Of a stretch of DNA of 64,000 bases, positions 46,625 through 55,297 are shown piece by piece; within the stretch, counting starts at the first letter, position 1; the number at the start of each line of letters is the position of its first letter. A program made the translations under genes and the position numbers. The DNA is from Arcticibacter sp041902385 (GTDB lineage Bacteria; Bacteroidota; Bacteroidia; Sphingobacteriales; Sphingobacteriaceae): NCBI RefSeq assembly GCF_041902385.1, contig NZ_CP169244.1:2976001-3040000 (forward strand). The letters are read 5' to 3'. The notes under the pieces are model-generated. The model had not been told where the DNA came from. It worked only from the letters and a program-made list of their open reading frames with translations, and ran no database searches.

Positions 46625-47640
46625 GTGAAAAAGAAACTATCCATCAATGATATCGCCCGAAGCCTGAACATTTCGGTTACCACCGTCTCTTTTATTCTGA
46701 ACGGAAGAGCGGCAGAAAAAAGGATCAGTGAAGAACTGGTTGAGCGGGTGCAGAAATATATCGCAGAAGTAGGGTATAAGCCTAATTCTCTGGCCAGAAG
46801 TTTGCGCACAGGTAAATCGAACACCATCGGGCTGATGGTAGAGAATATCGCTAACCCCTTCTTTGCCAACATCGCCCGCCTGATAGAAGATAACGCCTAT
46901 AAAAATGGGTACAAGATCCTGTACTGTAGTACGGATAATGACACTGAAAAAACGCGGGAACTTATTCACATGTTTCGCGAAAGGCATGTTGACGGCTATA
47001 TCATTGCGCCGCCCGAAGGAATAGAAGACGATATCAACAACCTCCTGCAAGCAGGATCTCCTGTAGTTTTATTTGACCGGAAGCTGAGCGGGGTAGAAGC
47101 TGACTTTGTAGGAATTGACAACTATGGGAGTACTTATAATGCCGTCAGGCACCTTGTTGCAAAAGGATATAAGAACATCGGCTTTATCACGCTTTATTCT
47201 CTTCAAAGCCAGATGCAGGAACGGCTCCAGGGATACGAGACGGCCTTGTCTGAAAATCAGCTTAACCAGCATGTCAAGGAGATCCCCTACACCAACAGTC
47301 CCGAGGAGATCATTAAGCATGTAACCGCCTTTCTGAAACGAAAGAAAGAGCTTGACGCCGTTCTCTTTGGAACCAATTACCTCGGAGTAAGCGGACTCCG
47401 CGCTATCTATGAACTGGGTATCAATATCCCTTCTGACCTGGCAGTCATTGCGTTCGACGACCACGACGTGTTCCAGCTTAGCAACCCTTCGATTACAGCC
47501 ATTACACAACCTATCAAAGAAATCTCGGAAGAAGTAATTAGTCTGCTGCTAAAACGACTTAAGGTGTCTGGGCGAGAAAAAAACCACAGTCGGTGGTTCT
47601 CAAGACATCTCTTCATAATCGTCAGTCCTTTCCCCAATAG
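46625..47640 (+). CDS. LacI-family regulator of the mannan genes, frameshifted near the C-terminus
   Basis: Helix-turn-helix (LSINDIARSLNISVTTVSFILN) and hinge (YKPNSLARSLRTGKSNTIGL) at the N-terminus, then an effector-binding domain (VENIANPFFANIARLIEDNAY; PVVLFDRKLSGVEADFVGID; LAVIAFDDHDVFQLSNPSIT). Start is GTG at 46625. At the run of seven A (47577-47583) one base is missing: with eight A the frame continues KKPQSVVLKTSLHNRQSFPQ and stops at 47640, the standard LacI-family ending; as written it runs on to 47659 with an unrelated tail. Corrected length is about 338 aa. Five sites GCTAAAnCGnTTT around it are the likely targets. Confidence 0.9.
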
Positions 47641-47760
47641 GCACTGGTTTATATTTTAATTTTTTGACAATCAGGGTATTTGTTGGGAGAGGATGCACTT
47701 TTTGGTCTCGCCTACACATCTACAGTCACTCAGTTGTGGAAATTTTTTTCTTGAAACTTT

Positions 47761-47788
47761 GCTAAATCGTTTTTCTTTCCTAGCTTTA
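47761..47788 (+). promoter_or_regulatory. LacI-type operator and -7 box for susC2
   Basis: GCTAAATCGTTTTTCT (47761-47776) fits the shared site; TAGCTTTA (47781-47788) has one mismatch to TAnnTTTG and begins 20 bases after the operator start. Confidence 0.65.
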
Positions 47789-47869
47789 GAAGTATGAATA
47801 TCTGCCGTTAGACCGACCAAGTCCAGCGTTGTCACTCTTTTCAATTATCAACCACTTAATAATCATTTT

Positions 47870-50800
47870 ATGAAACAATCAAGTACACAAGCCACATTTA
47901 CTAGCCAGGGACGACGGCCAAGGGGCGGCGTCCTTCTGTTTTTTATCTTTTTCCTTTTCTGTTGTGCTGTTTTTGCCGACACCGACAACGGTAATGTGAA
48001 AACGGCGTTAGAAGGCAAAAGTTATTTTTCTTCAACAGGGAGCGATATTAAAGTGAGCGCAAAAGATGTTGTGGTTACAGGGACAGTAAAAGATCCTGAG
48101 GGCCAGCCCTTGCCAGGCGTTTCCGTGAAAATTAAGGGGGCGAAGAGTGGAACCTCGACAGATGTGAACGGGAACTTTAGAGTTTCTGTGTCGGGACCTC
48201 AGGTCGTCCTCGTCTTCTCGTTTGTTGGCTTTCAGACGCAGGAGGTGCGGGTAGGAAACAGGACTGTCATAGAAGTTAAATTAGCAGCAAAAAACAATAC
48301 CCTTAGTGAGGTAGTAGTGGTGGGCTACGGAACTCAGACAAGAGAGCAGGTAACTGCAGCAGTTGCCTCGGTGAAGCAGGAGGACTTTAATGCGGGAGGA
48401 GTAAGGTCGCCCCTAGACTTGATTCAGGGAAAGGTCGCTGGGGTAAGTATTACCCGGACACAGGGAAACAATCCCAATGCAAGCGCGGCCGTCCAACTAC
48501 GTGGGGTATCTTCGTTAACCGGATCCCAAAGTCCTTTAATTGTAATTGACGGTATTCCCGGAGGTAACCTTGATCTTTTGCAGCAGGACGACATAGAATC
48601 GTTCGACGTTCTAAAGGACGGCTCGGCGGCAGCGATTTATGGAACCAGAGGGAACGCAGGCGTAATTCTGATAACCACAAAGAAGGGAAAGGCTGGAGAT
48701 CCAACCTATGAATATTCTACATATTTTCAGCGGGAAGCAGTTGCAAAGAGGCCCGAGATGCTTTCTGCTGAAGAGTTTAAGAGCCTTGTTGCTGCAAGTA
48801 ACGATCTAGGCAGTATCACAGACGTCTACGATATGTTGATTAACAAAGATAACTTAAGCCAATACCACAACCTTGCTGCATCAGGAGGCTCACCCAAAAC
48901 TAACTATAGGGCGTCCTTATATTATAACGACGCACAGGGAGTAGCAAAAGAGAACGGAAGAGAGCAATATGGAGGGAGGCTGAACATAAATCAGAAAGGG
49001 CTCCAGGACCGGCTGGCGTTGCAGACCAACTTTGCAATTAACCTCAATAAGGCGAACTTATTGGGTGGAAGTACAGGCGATTTTGAACAGTCTATACAAC
49101 GGAACCCTACCGCTCCCATTTATAACCCTGATGGTACCTTTTTGGAAACCAGTGCATTTAATAATTATAATCCAGTAGCGCGCTTAAATCAGGAGCTTTC
49201 CGAACGAAATCAGCAAACCTTTTCGGGGGATGCAAAGCTGACACTCGACGTATATAAGGGATTACGCGTGTCTGCTTTTGGAGCCCTGATAAGGGATTCG
49301 TATACTGACAGGCAATATATCAGCCGAGATGCTTTTACTTCCAAGCGCAATTACCAGGGAACCGGATATGCGTCGAAATTTAACAGACTGGATCAAAATT
49401 ACACATTTGAAACTACGGCAGATTATTCTAGCACGATTGCTGATAATCACTCGGTAAATGCTGTCGTCGGCTACAGTTATCAGTATTTTACGAGAGAGGA
49501 ATCGAACCTGAATAACTCCGGCTTTTTAACAGACGCTTTCCTCGACTGGAATATCGGCGCCGGGAATGCGATAACCAACACTCTTCTTCCTCGCCCGGGT
49601 CTCGGTAGCTTTAAAGAAGATAACACTTTGATCGCTTTTTTTGGTCGGGTTAACTATTCTTATCGAGAGAAATATCTTCTATCAGCGATTTTAAGAAGAG
49701 AAGGATCCTCGAGGTTCGGAGCGAATCACAAGTGGGGTAACTTTCCCGCACTTTCCCTTGGCTGGAATATTTACAGGGAGGAGTTTATGCAGAACGTTAA
49801 GTTTATTAATAATCTCAAAGTCAGGGCAGGCTATGGTGTGACAGGCAATCAAGGAATCCCTAACTATCAGTCCTTGATCACCCTGGGCACAGGGGGGCAA
49901 TATTTACAGAATGGAGTGTGGTTCCAGACTTACGGGCCATCTCGCAATCCAAATCCTGATTTAAGGTGGGAGAAGAAAAAGGAGTTAAACGCAGGAATCG
50001 ATTTTGCTGTTCTAAATAATATAATTAGCGGCTCAATCGACCTTTATAGCAGAAAGACAACCGACCTGCTGCTGGGCTATACAGCTCAAGTCCCTCCATA
50101 TGTTAATAATTCTATATATACAAACGTTGGTACGATCTCAAACAAGGGGATAGAGGTAGTCCTTAGCGGAAGTCCAATCAAGAAAAAGGACTTTAAATGG
50201 AATATCGATGCAACCTTCAGCGCCAATAACGACAAGCTATCGAAATTGTCAAACGACGTTTTCAAAGCTACATTCCTCGAGCGATATGGTCTGCCTTCGC
50301 CGGGTAACTTAGGCAACGCAATGAGGATTGAGGAGGGACAGCCGTTCGGCAATTTTTATGGTAAGCGGTTTGCTGGGTTCAACGAGCAAGGTAAGTGGCT
50401 CTTTTATAAGAAAGACGGCTCTGCTGTGACAGCCGACAAAATCAATAATGAAGATCTGGGCGTAATAGGTAACGCTTTGCCCCGTTACTACGCTTCTTTG
50501 AGTAACACTTTTACCTACAATAACTTTGATCTTACTGTATTCTTCAGAGGAAAATTTGGGTATAAAATTCTGAACACTCAGGATCTTTTCTTCGGGAACA
50601 AAGCTTGGTTGCCAAATAACCTGTTAAGGAGCGCTGTTACTAAACACTCACAGTTAAATGATGCGCCTCAATACTCTGATTACTACCTCGAGCCAGGGAG
50701 TTTTGTCAAGCTTGATAATCTCACATTGGGTTATAACTTCAGGTTAAAGACTAACTACATCAGAACTCTGAGACTTTATGCTACCACCCGAAACCTAATT

Positions 50801-50929
50801 ACAATTACTAAATATTCGGGCTTGGATCCCGAGTTACAGGATGTGGGCTTCGATGAGGTCGGGGTAGATACAAGAGGATTTTACCCCAGGACCCGCTCTT
50901 TTACACTAGGTTTAAAGGTTGGTTTTTAA
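47870..50929 (+). CDS. SusC-type TonB-dependent receptor without STN domain
   Basis: 1,019 aa. Signal segment near residues 20-37 (GVLLFFIFFLFCCAVFAD), CarboxypepD_reg domain at about 68-150 (GTVKDPEGQPLPGVSVKIKG), plug from about 150 (LSEVVVVGYGTQTREQ) and beta-barrel to the final FTLGLKVGF. Lacking the STN domain it cannot signal through FecR, consistent with control by the LacI-type operator upstream. TAATG overlap with susD2 suggests translational coupling. Second importer of the locus. Confidence 0.95.
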   Translation: MKQSSTQATFTSQGRRPRGGVLLFFIFFLFCCAVFADTDNGNVKTALEGKSYFSSTGSDIKVSAKDVVVTGTVKDPEGQPLPGVSVKIKGAKSGTSTDVNGNFRVSVSGPQVVLVFSFVGFQTQEVRVGNRTVIEVKLAAKNNTLSEVVVVGYGTQTREQVTAAVASVKQEDFNAGGVRSPLDLIQGKVAGVSITRTQGNNPNASAAVQLRGVSSLTGSQSPLIVIDGIPGGNLDLLQQDDIESFDVLKDGSAAAIYGTRGNAGVILITTKKGKAGDPTYEYSTYFQREAVAKRPEMLSAEEFKSLVAASNDLGSITDVYDMLINKDNLSQYHNLAASGGSPKTNYRASLYYNDAQGVAKENGREQYGGRLNINQKGLQDRLALQTNFAINLNKANLLGGSTGDFEQSIQRNPTAPIYNPDGTFLETSAFNNYNPVARLNQELSERNQQTFSGDAKLTLDVYKGLRVSAFGALIRDSYTDRQYISRDAFTSKRNYQGTGYASKFNRLDQNYTFETTADYSSTIADNHSVNAVVGYSYQYFTREESNLNNSGFLTDAFLDWNIGAGNAITNTLLPRPGLGSFKEDNTLIAFFGRVNYSYREKYLLSAILRREGSSRFGANHKWGNFPALSLGWNIYREEFMQNVKFINNLKVRAGYGVTGNQGIPNYQSLITLGTGGQYLQNGVWFQTYGPSRNPNPDLRWEKKKELNAGIDFAVLNNIISGSIDLYSRKTTDLLLGYTAQVPPYVNNSIYTNVGTISNKGIEVVLSGSPIKKKDFKWNIDATFSANNDKLSKLSNDVFKATFLERYGLPSPGNLGNAMRIEEGQPFGNFYGKRFAGFNEQGKWLFYKKDGSAVTADKINNEDLGVIGNALPRYYASLSNTFTYNNFDLTVFFRGKFGYKILNTQDLFFGNKAWLPNNLLRSAVTKHSQLNDAPQYSDYYLEPGSFVKLDNLTLGYNFRLKTNYIRTLRLYATTRNLITITKYSGLDPELQDVGFDEVGVDTRGFYPRTRSFTLGLKVGF

Positions 50930-52547
50930 TGCGATATCTTATGAAAAAGAAAATAGGAACAATATTTATCTCTTGCGCTTTAGCGCTAAACTCATGCACC
51001 AATTTAGACGAAACAATATATAACGGCATTGTCGCCGATAACTTTTACAAGAACAGGACCGAGGTAATGGCTGCAGTTCTTCGGCCGTTCACTCATGCGA
51101 ACGCCTGGGCTACTATGCAGGACCGGCAGGGATATTGGAAGGCATCTGAATTAAGTGCAGATCAGCTAGCCTGGCCTCAGAAGGGGAGACACGGGTATGA
51201 CGGGGGAGTTTGGATTCGTCTTCATAATCATAGTTGGACACCGACAGACAATACGGTGAGAGAACCTTGGGAATTAATTTGGGGAGGAATTGGTTTTTGT
51301 AATAATACAATAGCCGATTTGGAAAAGGTTGATTTTACAAAGATTGGCATGACCGAGCAGGATAAGGTTTCTATAATAGCTGAAACGAAAGTGTTGCGGG
51401 CATGGCACTATCTTAAGCTGCTTGATATGTACGGGAATGTGCCTGTCGTAACAACTGTTGCAACTCCTCTAAATCCCGAGACGAAGCCACGCGCGGAGGT
51501 TTTTGCTTTCATTGAAAAAGAGGTAAAGGATAACGTGGAGAGTTTACAGCCTCTTTCGCCCTCGCTTGTTGGTCGGATAACAAAAGCGGCCGGATATGCG
51601 ATGTTAGCCGAATTGTACCTGAACGCAGAAGTATGGGCAGGGACACCGCGTTGGGATGACTGCGTAGCGGCATGTGACAAAATTATCAGCGGCCAAGCAG
51701 GGGGACTAGACGGCGCTCCTGCACTAGACCCGGGTATCTACGGTCCTTTTAGTGTGGACAACGATAAGTCTAAAGAGAACTTGTTTCAAATCGCTTACGA
51801 TTTCAAGAACGGAAACTTTAGACTGCCGTTTGAAGGGATCTTTTGGCATTACCGGCAAAGAGAGATTAATGGAGCGGACCGTGATGGCAATAACGGTATT
51901 GTCGTTATTCCTACCGCATTTGATGCGTACAAAGACAATGATTTAAGGAAGCAAAAATGGTTCCTTATTGGCCAACAAAATAAGTTTGGCACAGACCAGC
52001 CTGTATTAGGAACGGAGGAGTATAACAACAAGCCGCTGGTTTTCGTGAAGGAGATAAGGAGAAATAGTGAAGGTGAGACCGGTCCGGGAGGAATGACAAG
52101 GGGCGAGGAGAATAGTGGTGCCAGGTTCAATAAATACCAGGTAGGTATGCCAACTGATGCTAAGTATTGGAGCAACGATTATGTCCTGTATCGTCTTACT
52201 GAAATTTATTATAATAAGGCAGAGGCTCTTATGCGAAAGAATAGCAATGAGGCAACCCAACAAGTTGTTGATCTCGTAAATCAGTGTAAACAGCGGAGGT
52301 TCATGGCAGCCGACTGGGCTGCGGAACAGTACACTACAGCAAGTCTTACAATGGACGAATTTCTTGCAGAAAGAGGCCGGGAGTTTATATTTGAAGGAAA
52401 GCGAAGAACCGATTTAATACGTTTTGGTAAGTTTGTTACTGCCAGCTGGTGGGACCATACGCCCACAGAAAAAATAAAGAGTTATTCCCGATTCCGCAAA
52501 CGCAAATAGCAATTAATCCGAACTTAAAGCAAAATCCGGGTTATTGA
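50929..52547 (+). CDS. SusD-type lipoprotein, frameshifted near the C-terminus
   Basis: Start ATG at 50929 overlaps the susC2 stop (TAATG); an ATG at 50941 (MKKKIGTIFISCALALNSC) gives the cleaner lipoprotein signal with lipobox LNSC. SusD core: ETKVLRAWHYLKLLDMYGNVPVV, LTEIYYNKAEALMRKNS and REFIFEGKRRTDLIRFGKF. At the run of six A (52469-52474) one base is missing; with seven A the end reads KELFPIPQTQIAINPNLKQ then NPGY and stop at 52545-52547, the normal SusD end. As written it stops at 52509 with an unrelated tail. The group II intron starts at this stop codon. Confidence 0.92.
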
Positions 52548-53091
52548 GCGCCATGAACGATTTGCGCAGCAAATCGGTGCTGTTTGAATGATGATGGTAG
52601 GTCCATCGGTATCGGCTTACAGGAACAGGTATCAAACCGCTGCTAAGTTGCTTTGGTAAAGAGCCAAGGTGGGAAGCGTTAGCAGAAAAGGCATCACAGA
52701 GGTGTCAGGTAAGTATAAAGAAGACGAATGAAAATGAACTGCCGAAGAGGCGTCGAAAGGATTAGATGATGTCAAAAGTAAAGTACAGTATCACTTTATT
52801 ATCAGTTGGGAGGACAACCTGTTTACTGTCCCGGCGGCATCCGGCGTATAGGCAGCGTGAGCTTTATACAGGCATTCAAACGGAACTTGGGAACCTGTGG
52901 GAACGATGCGAAGAGAAAAGGACAAGCGGAAGAACCCGCAAGTCCGAAAGTATCGATGCGTTCCACAGGGGCAGAGCCACCCGTAGTAGTGATGACTGCT
53001 TTGGAAACATAGCAAGAGCGAAGGGGGGCGTTATCAGGCGCTGTACATTAATAGAAACTGTTTAAGGGGCAACCTACAGGAGGTATAAGAT

Positions 53092-54350
53092 ATGTACAGG
53101 CCAAAACCAAATTGTATTTCGAGAAAGTCGGTGCAGGAAGCCTACTTGAAGATCAAAGCCAATAAAGGGGCAGCAGGTGTAGACCAGATGAGCATGGAAG
53201 CTTTTGAAAAAGAGCGACAGAAACATCTGTATAAGCTCTGGAACCAAATGAGTTCCGGCAGCTACATGCCCCCTTCAATCAAGTTGGTGGAGATACCCAA
53301 GAAAGATGGCGGTAAAAGGCCATTAGGCATACCCACCATAACCGACCGTATCGGACAAGCGGTAGTAGCGGAGAAATTGGGAAAGGTGGTCGACAACCTT
53401 TTCCATGATGATTCCTACGGCTACCGAGCTAGGAAATCTGCACTACAGGCAGTTGCCAAAGCACGTGAAAGGTGCTGGGAATATCACTGGCTGCTGGATG
53501 TAGATATCAAAGGGTTCTTCGACAACATTCCGCATGACTTGCTTATGCTGGCAGTGGAGAAACATGCAGAGGAGCAATGGATGGTACTGTACATAAAAAG
53601 ATGGCTGGTAGCCCCTTGCGACTGGAAGACGGAACAATAGTACCACGGACGAAGGGTGTGCCGCAAGGCTCCGTTATCGGCCCGATACTATCGAACCTCT
53701 ACCTGCATTACGCAATGGATATGTGGCTGATGGCCAACTATCCTGACCTTGCATTCGAACGCTATGCGGACGATGCGGTCATTCATTGCAGAACCGAAGG
53801 ACAAGCCATCCGCTTAAAGGAGTTATTGGGCAAACGGTTGAAAGATTGCGGGCTGGAAATGCACGAAGACAAAACAAAAATAGTCTTCTGCAAAGACAGT
53901 AACCGCAATGCGAAAACGCCAAAAATAGTGTCGTTCGACTTCCTTGGTTACACGTTCAAGCCCAGACAGGCACAGAACAGCCAGCGAAAAGAAAACTTCA
54001 CTTGCTTCTTGCCGGGAGTAAGCACAAAAGCATTGACAGCAATGAATAAAAAGCTGAACGAGATGCCGATACTGCGCACACCGTGCATTGAGATAGAAGA
54101 AGTTGCCAAAACAATAAATCCTGTCCTGCAAGGTTGGGTCAACTACTACGGGAAATTCTATAGTGCAAAGCTAAGAAGCTTTATGCAAAGAATAAACGCA
54201 AAGCTGGCCAACTGGGCAATACGGAAATACAAAGGGTTAAGAAGCAGTGTGACCAGAGCAATGAAGTGGGTAAGCAGTTTATACAACCGCAAACCCAACC
54301 TGTTCGCTCATTGGACATTCGGCGCAAAACCCAAACTGGAATATAGATAA
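53092..54350 (+). CDS. ltrA: Group II intron reverse transcriptase/maturase, interrupted by a frameshift
   Basis: Starts ATG at 53092 with an AGGAGGT ribosome site 8 bases upstream, unlike neighbouring genes. First frame (to 53640): RT blocks KIKANKGAAGVDQMSMEAF, IPKKDGGKRPLGIPTITDRI and LDVDIKGFFDNIPHDLL. Second frame (to 54350): GVPQGSVIGPILSNLYL, active-site YADD in FERYADDAVIHC, then thumb/maturase NPVLQGWVNYYGKFY. One base is missing in CCCC at 53612-53615; with CCCCC the frame reads LVAPLRLEDGTIVPR. Corrected length is about 420 aa. No HNH endonuclease domain is visible, so target cleavage would rely on RNA or nicked DNA. Confidence 0.9.
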
Positions 54351-54352
54351 CG

Positions 54353-54388
54353 GGAGCCGTATGCGCGGAGACGTGCACGTACGGTTCT
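54353..54388 (+). ncRNA. Group II intron domain V
   Basis: GAGCCGTATGCG ... GTACGGTTC forms the conserved ~34-nt catalytic hairpin with a short GAGA-type loop between GCGCG and CGTGCACGTAC. It follows the reverse transcriptase stop by 3 bases and marks the 3' part of the intron. Confidence 0.9.
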
Positions 54389-54440
54389 GAAAGAATCTCA
54401 GGCTGAAATGCCTGGGTTTACTTACTAGCACTATGTTAAT

Positions 54441-54480
54441 GAGAAAGCAGGGACTCCATCCGTTCCTGCTCTCTTTTCTC
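54441..54480 (+). terminator. Intrinsic terminator of the susCD2 operon
   Basis: AGCAGGGA (54446-54453) pairs with TTCCTGCT (54463-54470, one G-T pair), followed by CTCTTTTCTC. It lies downstream of the intron, so the intron separates susD2 from its terminator. Confidence 0.75.
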
Positions 54481-54505
54481 TCTTTTTTCCTTGTAAACTT
54501 TTATT

Positions 54506-54546
54506 GCTAAAACGATTTTTGAAAAAATATCGTTAGATTGCCTTTG
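54506..54546 (+). promoter_or_regulatory. LacI-type operator and promoter for the BSP-GH92 operon
   Basis: GCTAAAACGATTTTTG (54506-54521) fits the shared site. The nearest good -7 box is TGCCTTTG (54539-54546, one mismatch), further away than at the other sites; a weaker box TATCGTTA sits at 54528. Confidence 0.6.
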
Positions 54547-54563
54547 TTATTTAACTCCGATCT

Positions 54564-55238
54564 ATGTTAAAAATAACGTCATTTCTCCTGGTGTTGACAC
54601 TAGTCGGCGCCGGTACTCTTGCTTCTGCTCAAGAGTCGCAGCCAGTTAGGCAAAAAGGCTATACCCTTCACTTCACGAGTAACGATCCGGCACTTAACGC
54701 CGATGTAAAAGCGCGGATGATCAGGACCTTCTTTGAGGTCTATCCCAGGCTGGCAAAGGAGTACAATACCAAAACACTTAAGGAAGTTACTTTTCTGGTC
54801 GACACTGCCTACAAAGGTGTGGCGGCAACATCCGATGGAAGAGTGGTGTACAGCTCTCACTGGCTCCGCATTCATCCGGAAGACATCGACGTAGTGACTC
54901 ACGAAGTGATGCACATTGTACAGGACTATGGTGATACCAACGGGCCCGGATGGCTTACTGAGGGGATAGCCGACTATGTGCGGTTTAAGTTCGGCGTCGA
55001 CAATCAGGGCGCAGGCTGGGCTTTACCTCCCTACAAGGAGGGGCAGAGCTACCGGAACAGTTACAGGATCACTGCCCGCTTCCTTCACTGGCTGGAGACG
55101 AAAGGCCATAAAGGGATCGTCAGGAAAATGGATGCGCACATGCGGGCCCATACTTACTCTGACGAGCTGTGGGCAAAATATACCGGTAAGGACCTCGATG
55201 GCCTCTGGTCTCAATATGTTGCAAATCCCGATATCTAG
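54564..55238 (+). CDS. Basic secretory protein (BSP) family, metallopeptidase-like
   Basis: 224 aa secreted protein. Signal peptide MLKITSFLLVLTLVGAGTLA then SAQ. Core of the BSP family (Pfam BSP type): YTLHFTSNDPALNADVKARM, HEVMH zinc motif at residues 113-117 and WLTEGIADYVRFKFG with a Glu that could be the third ligand; it resembles gluzincin-like metallopeptidases. Its place in a mannan locus suggests it handles a glycoprotein, such as yeast mannoprotein. Activity is inference. Confidence 0.85.
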   Translation: MLKITSFLLVLTLVGAGTLASAQESQPVRQKGYTLHFTSNDPALNADVKARMIRTFFEVYPRLAKEYNTKTLKEVTFLVDTAYKGVAATSDGRVVYSSHWLRIHPEDIDVVTHEVMHIVQDYGDTNGPGWLTEGIADYVRFKFGVDNQGAGWALPPYKEGQSYRNSYRITARFLHWLETKGHKGIVRKMDAHMRAHTYSDELWAKYTGKDLDGLWSQYVANPDI

Positions 55239-55273
55239 GATCTCAAAGAATATATTTCTTATCTTAACAAAGC

Positions 55274-55281
55274 TATCTTTC
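55274..55281 (+). promoter_or_regulatory. Possible internal promoter before the first GH92 gene
   Basis: TATCTTTC has one mismatch to TAnnTTTG and ends 17 bases before the ATG at 55298. It could add expression to read-through from the BSP gene. Confidence 0.35.
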
Positions 55282-55297
55282 ATAACCACCTTATACT

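Larger units (their letters stand above)
52546..54427 (+). mobile_element. Group II intron with reverse transcriptase
   Basis: Starts near the susD2 stop with GAGCG, one base off the GTGYG intron start; AGCGCC soon pairs with GGTGCT (first stem of domain I). Roughly 550 bases of structured RNA with no gene precede the reverse transcriptase frame. After it come domain V (54353-54388) and a domain VI hairpin (AATCTCAGGC with GCCTGGGTTT, then a bulged A). The susD2 operon terminator follows at 54441. The right end is estimated near 54425 and both boundaries could shift by a few bases. Confidence 0.85.

Noticed and set aside
52766..53065. 99-aa open frame before the reverse transcriptase
   Set aside because: Lies in the structured RNA part of the group II intron; composition fits RNA, not protein.
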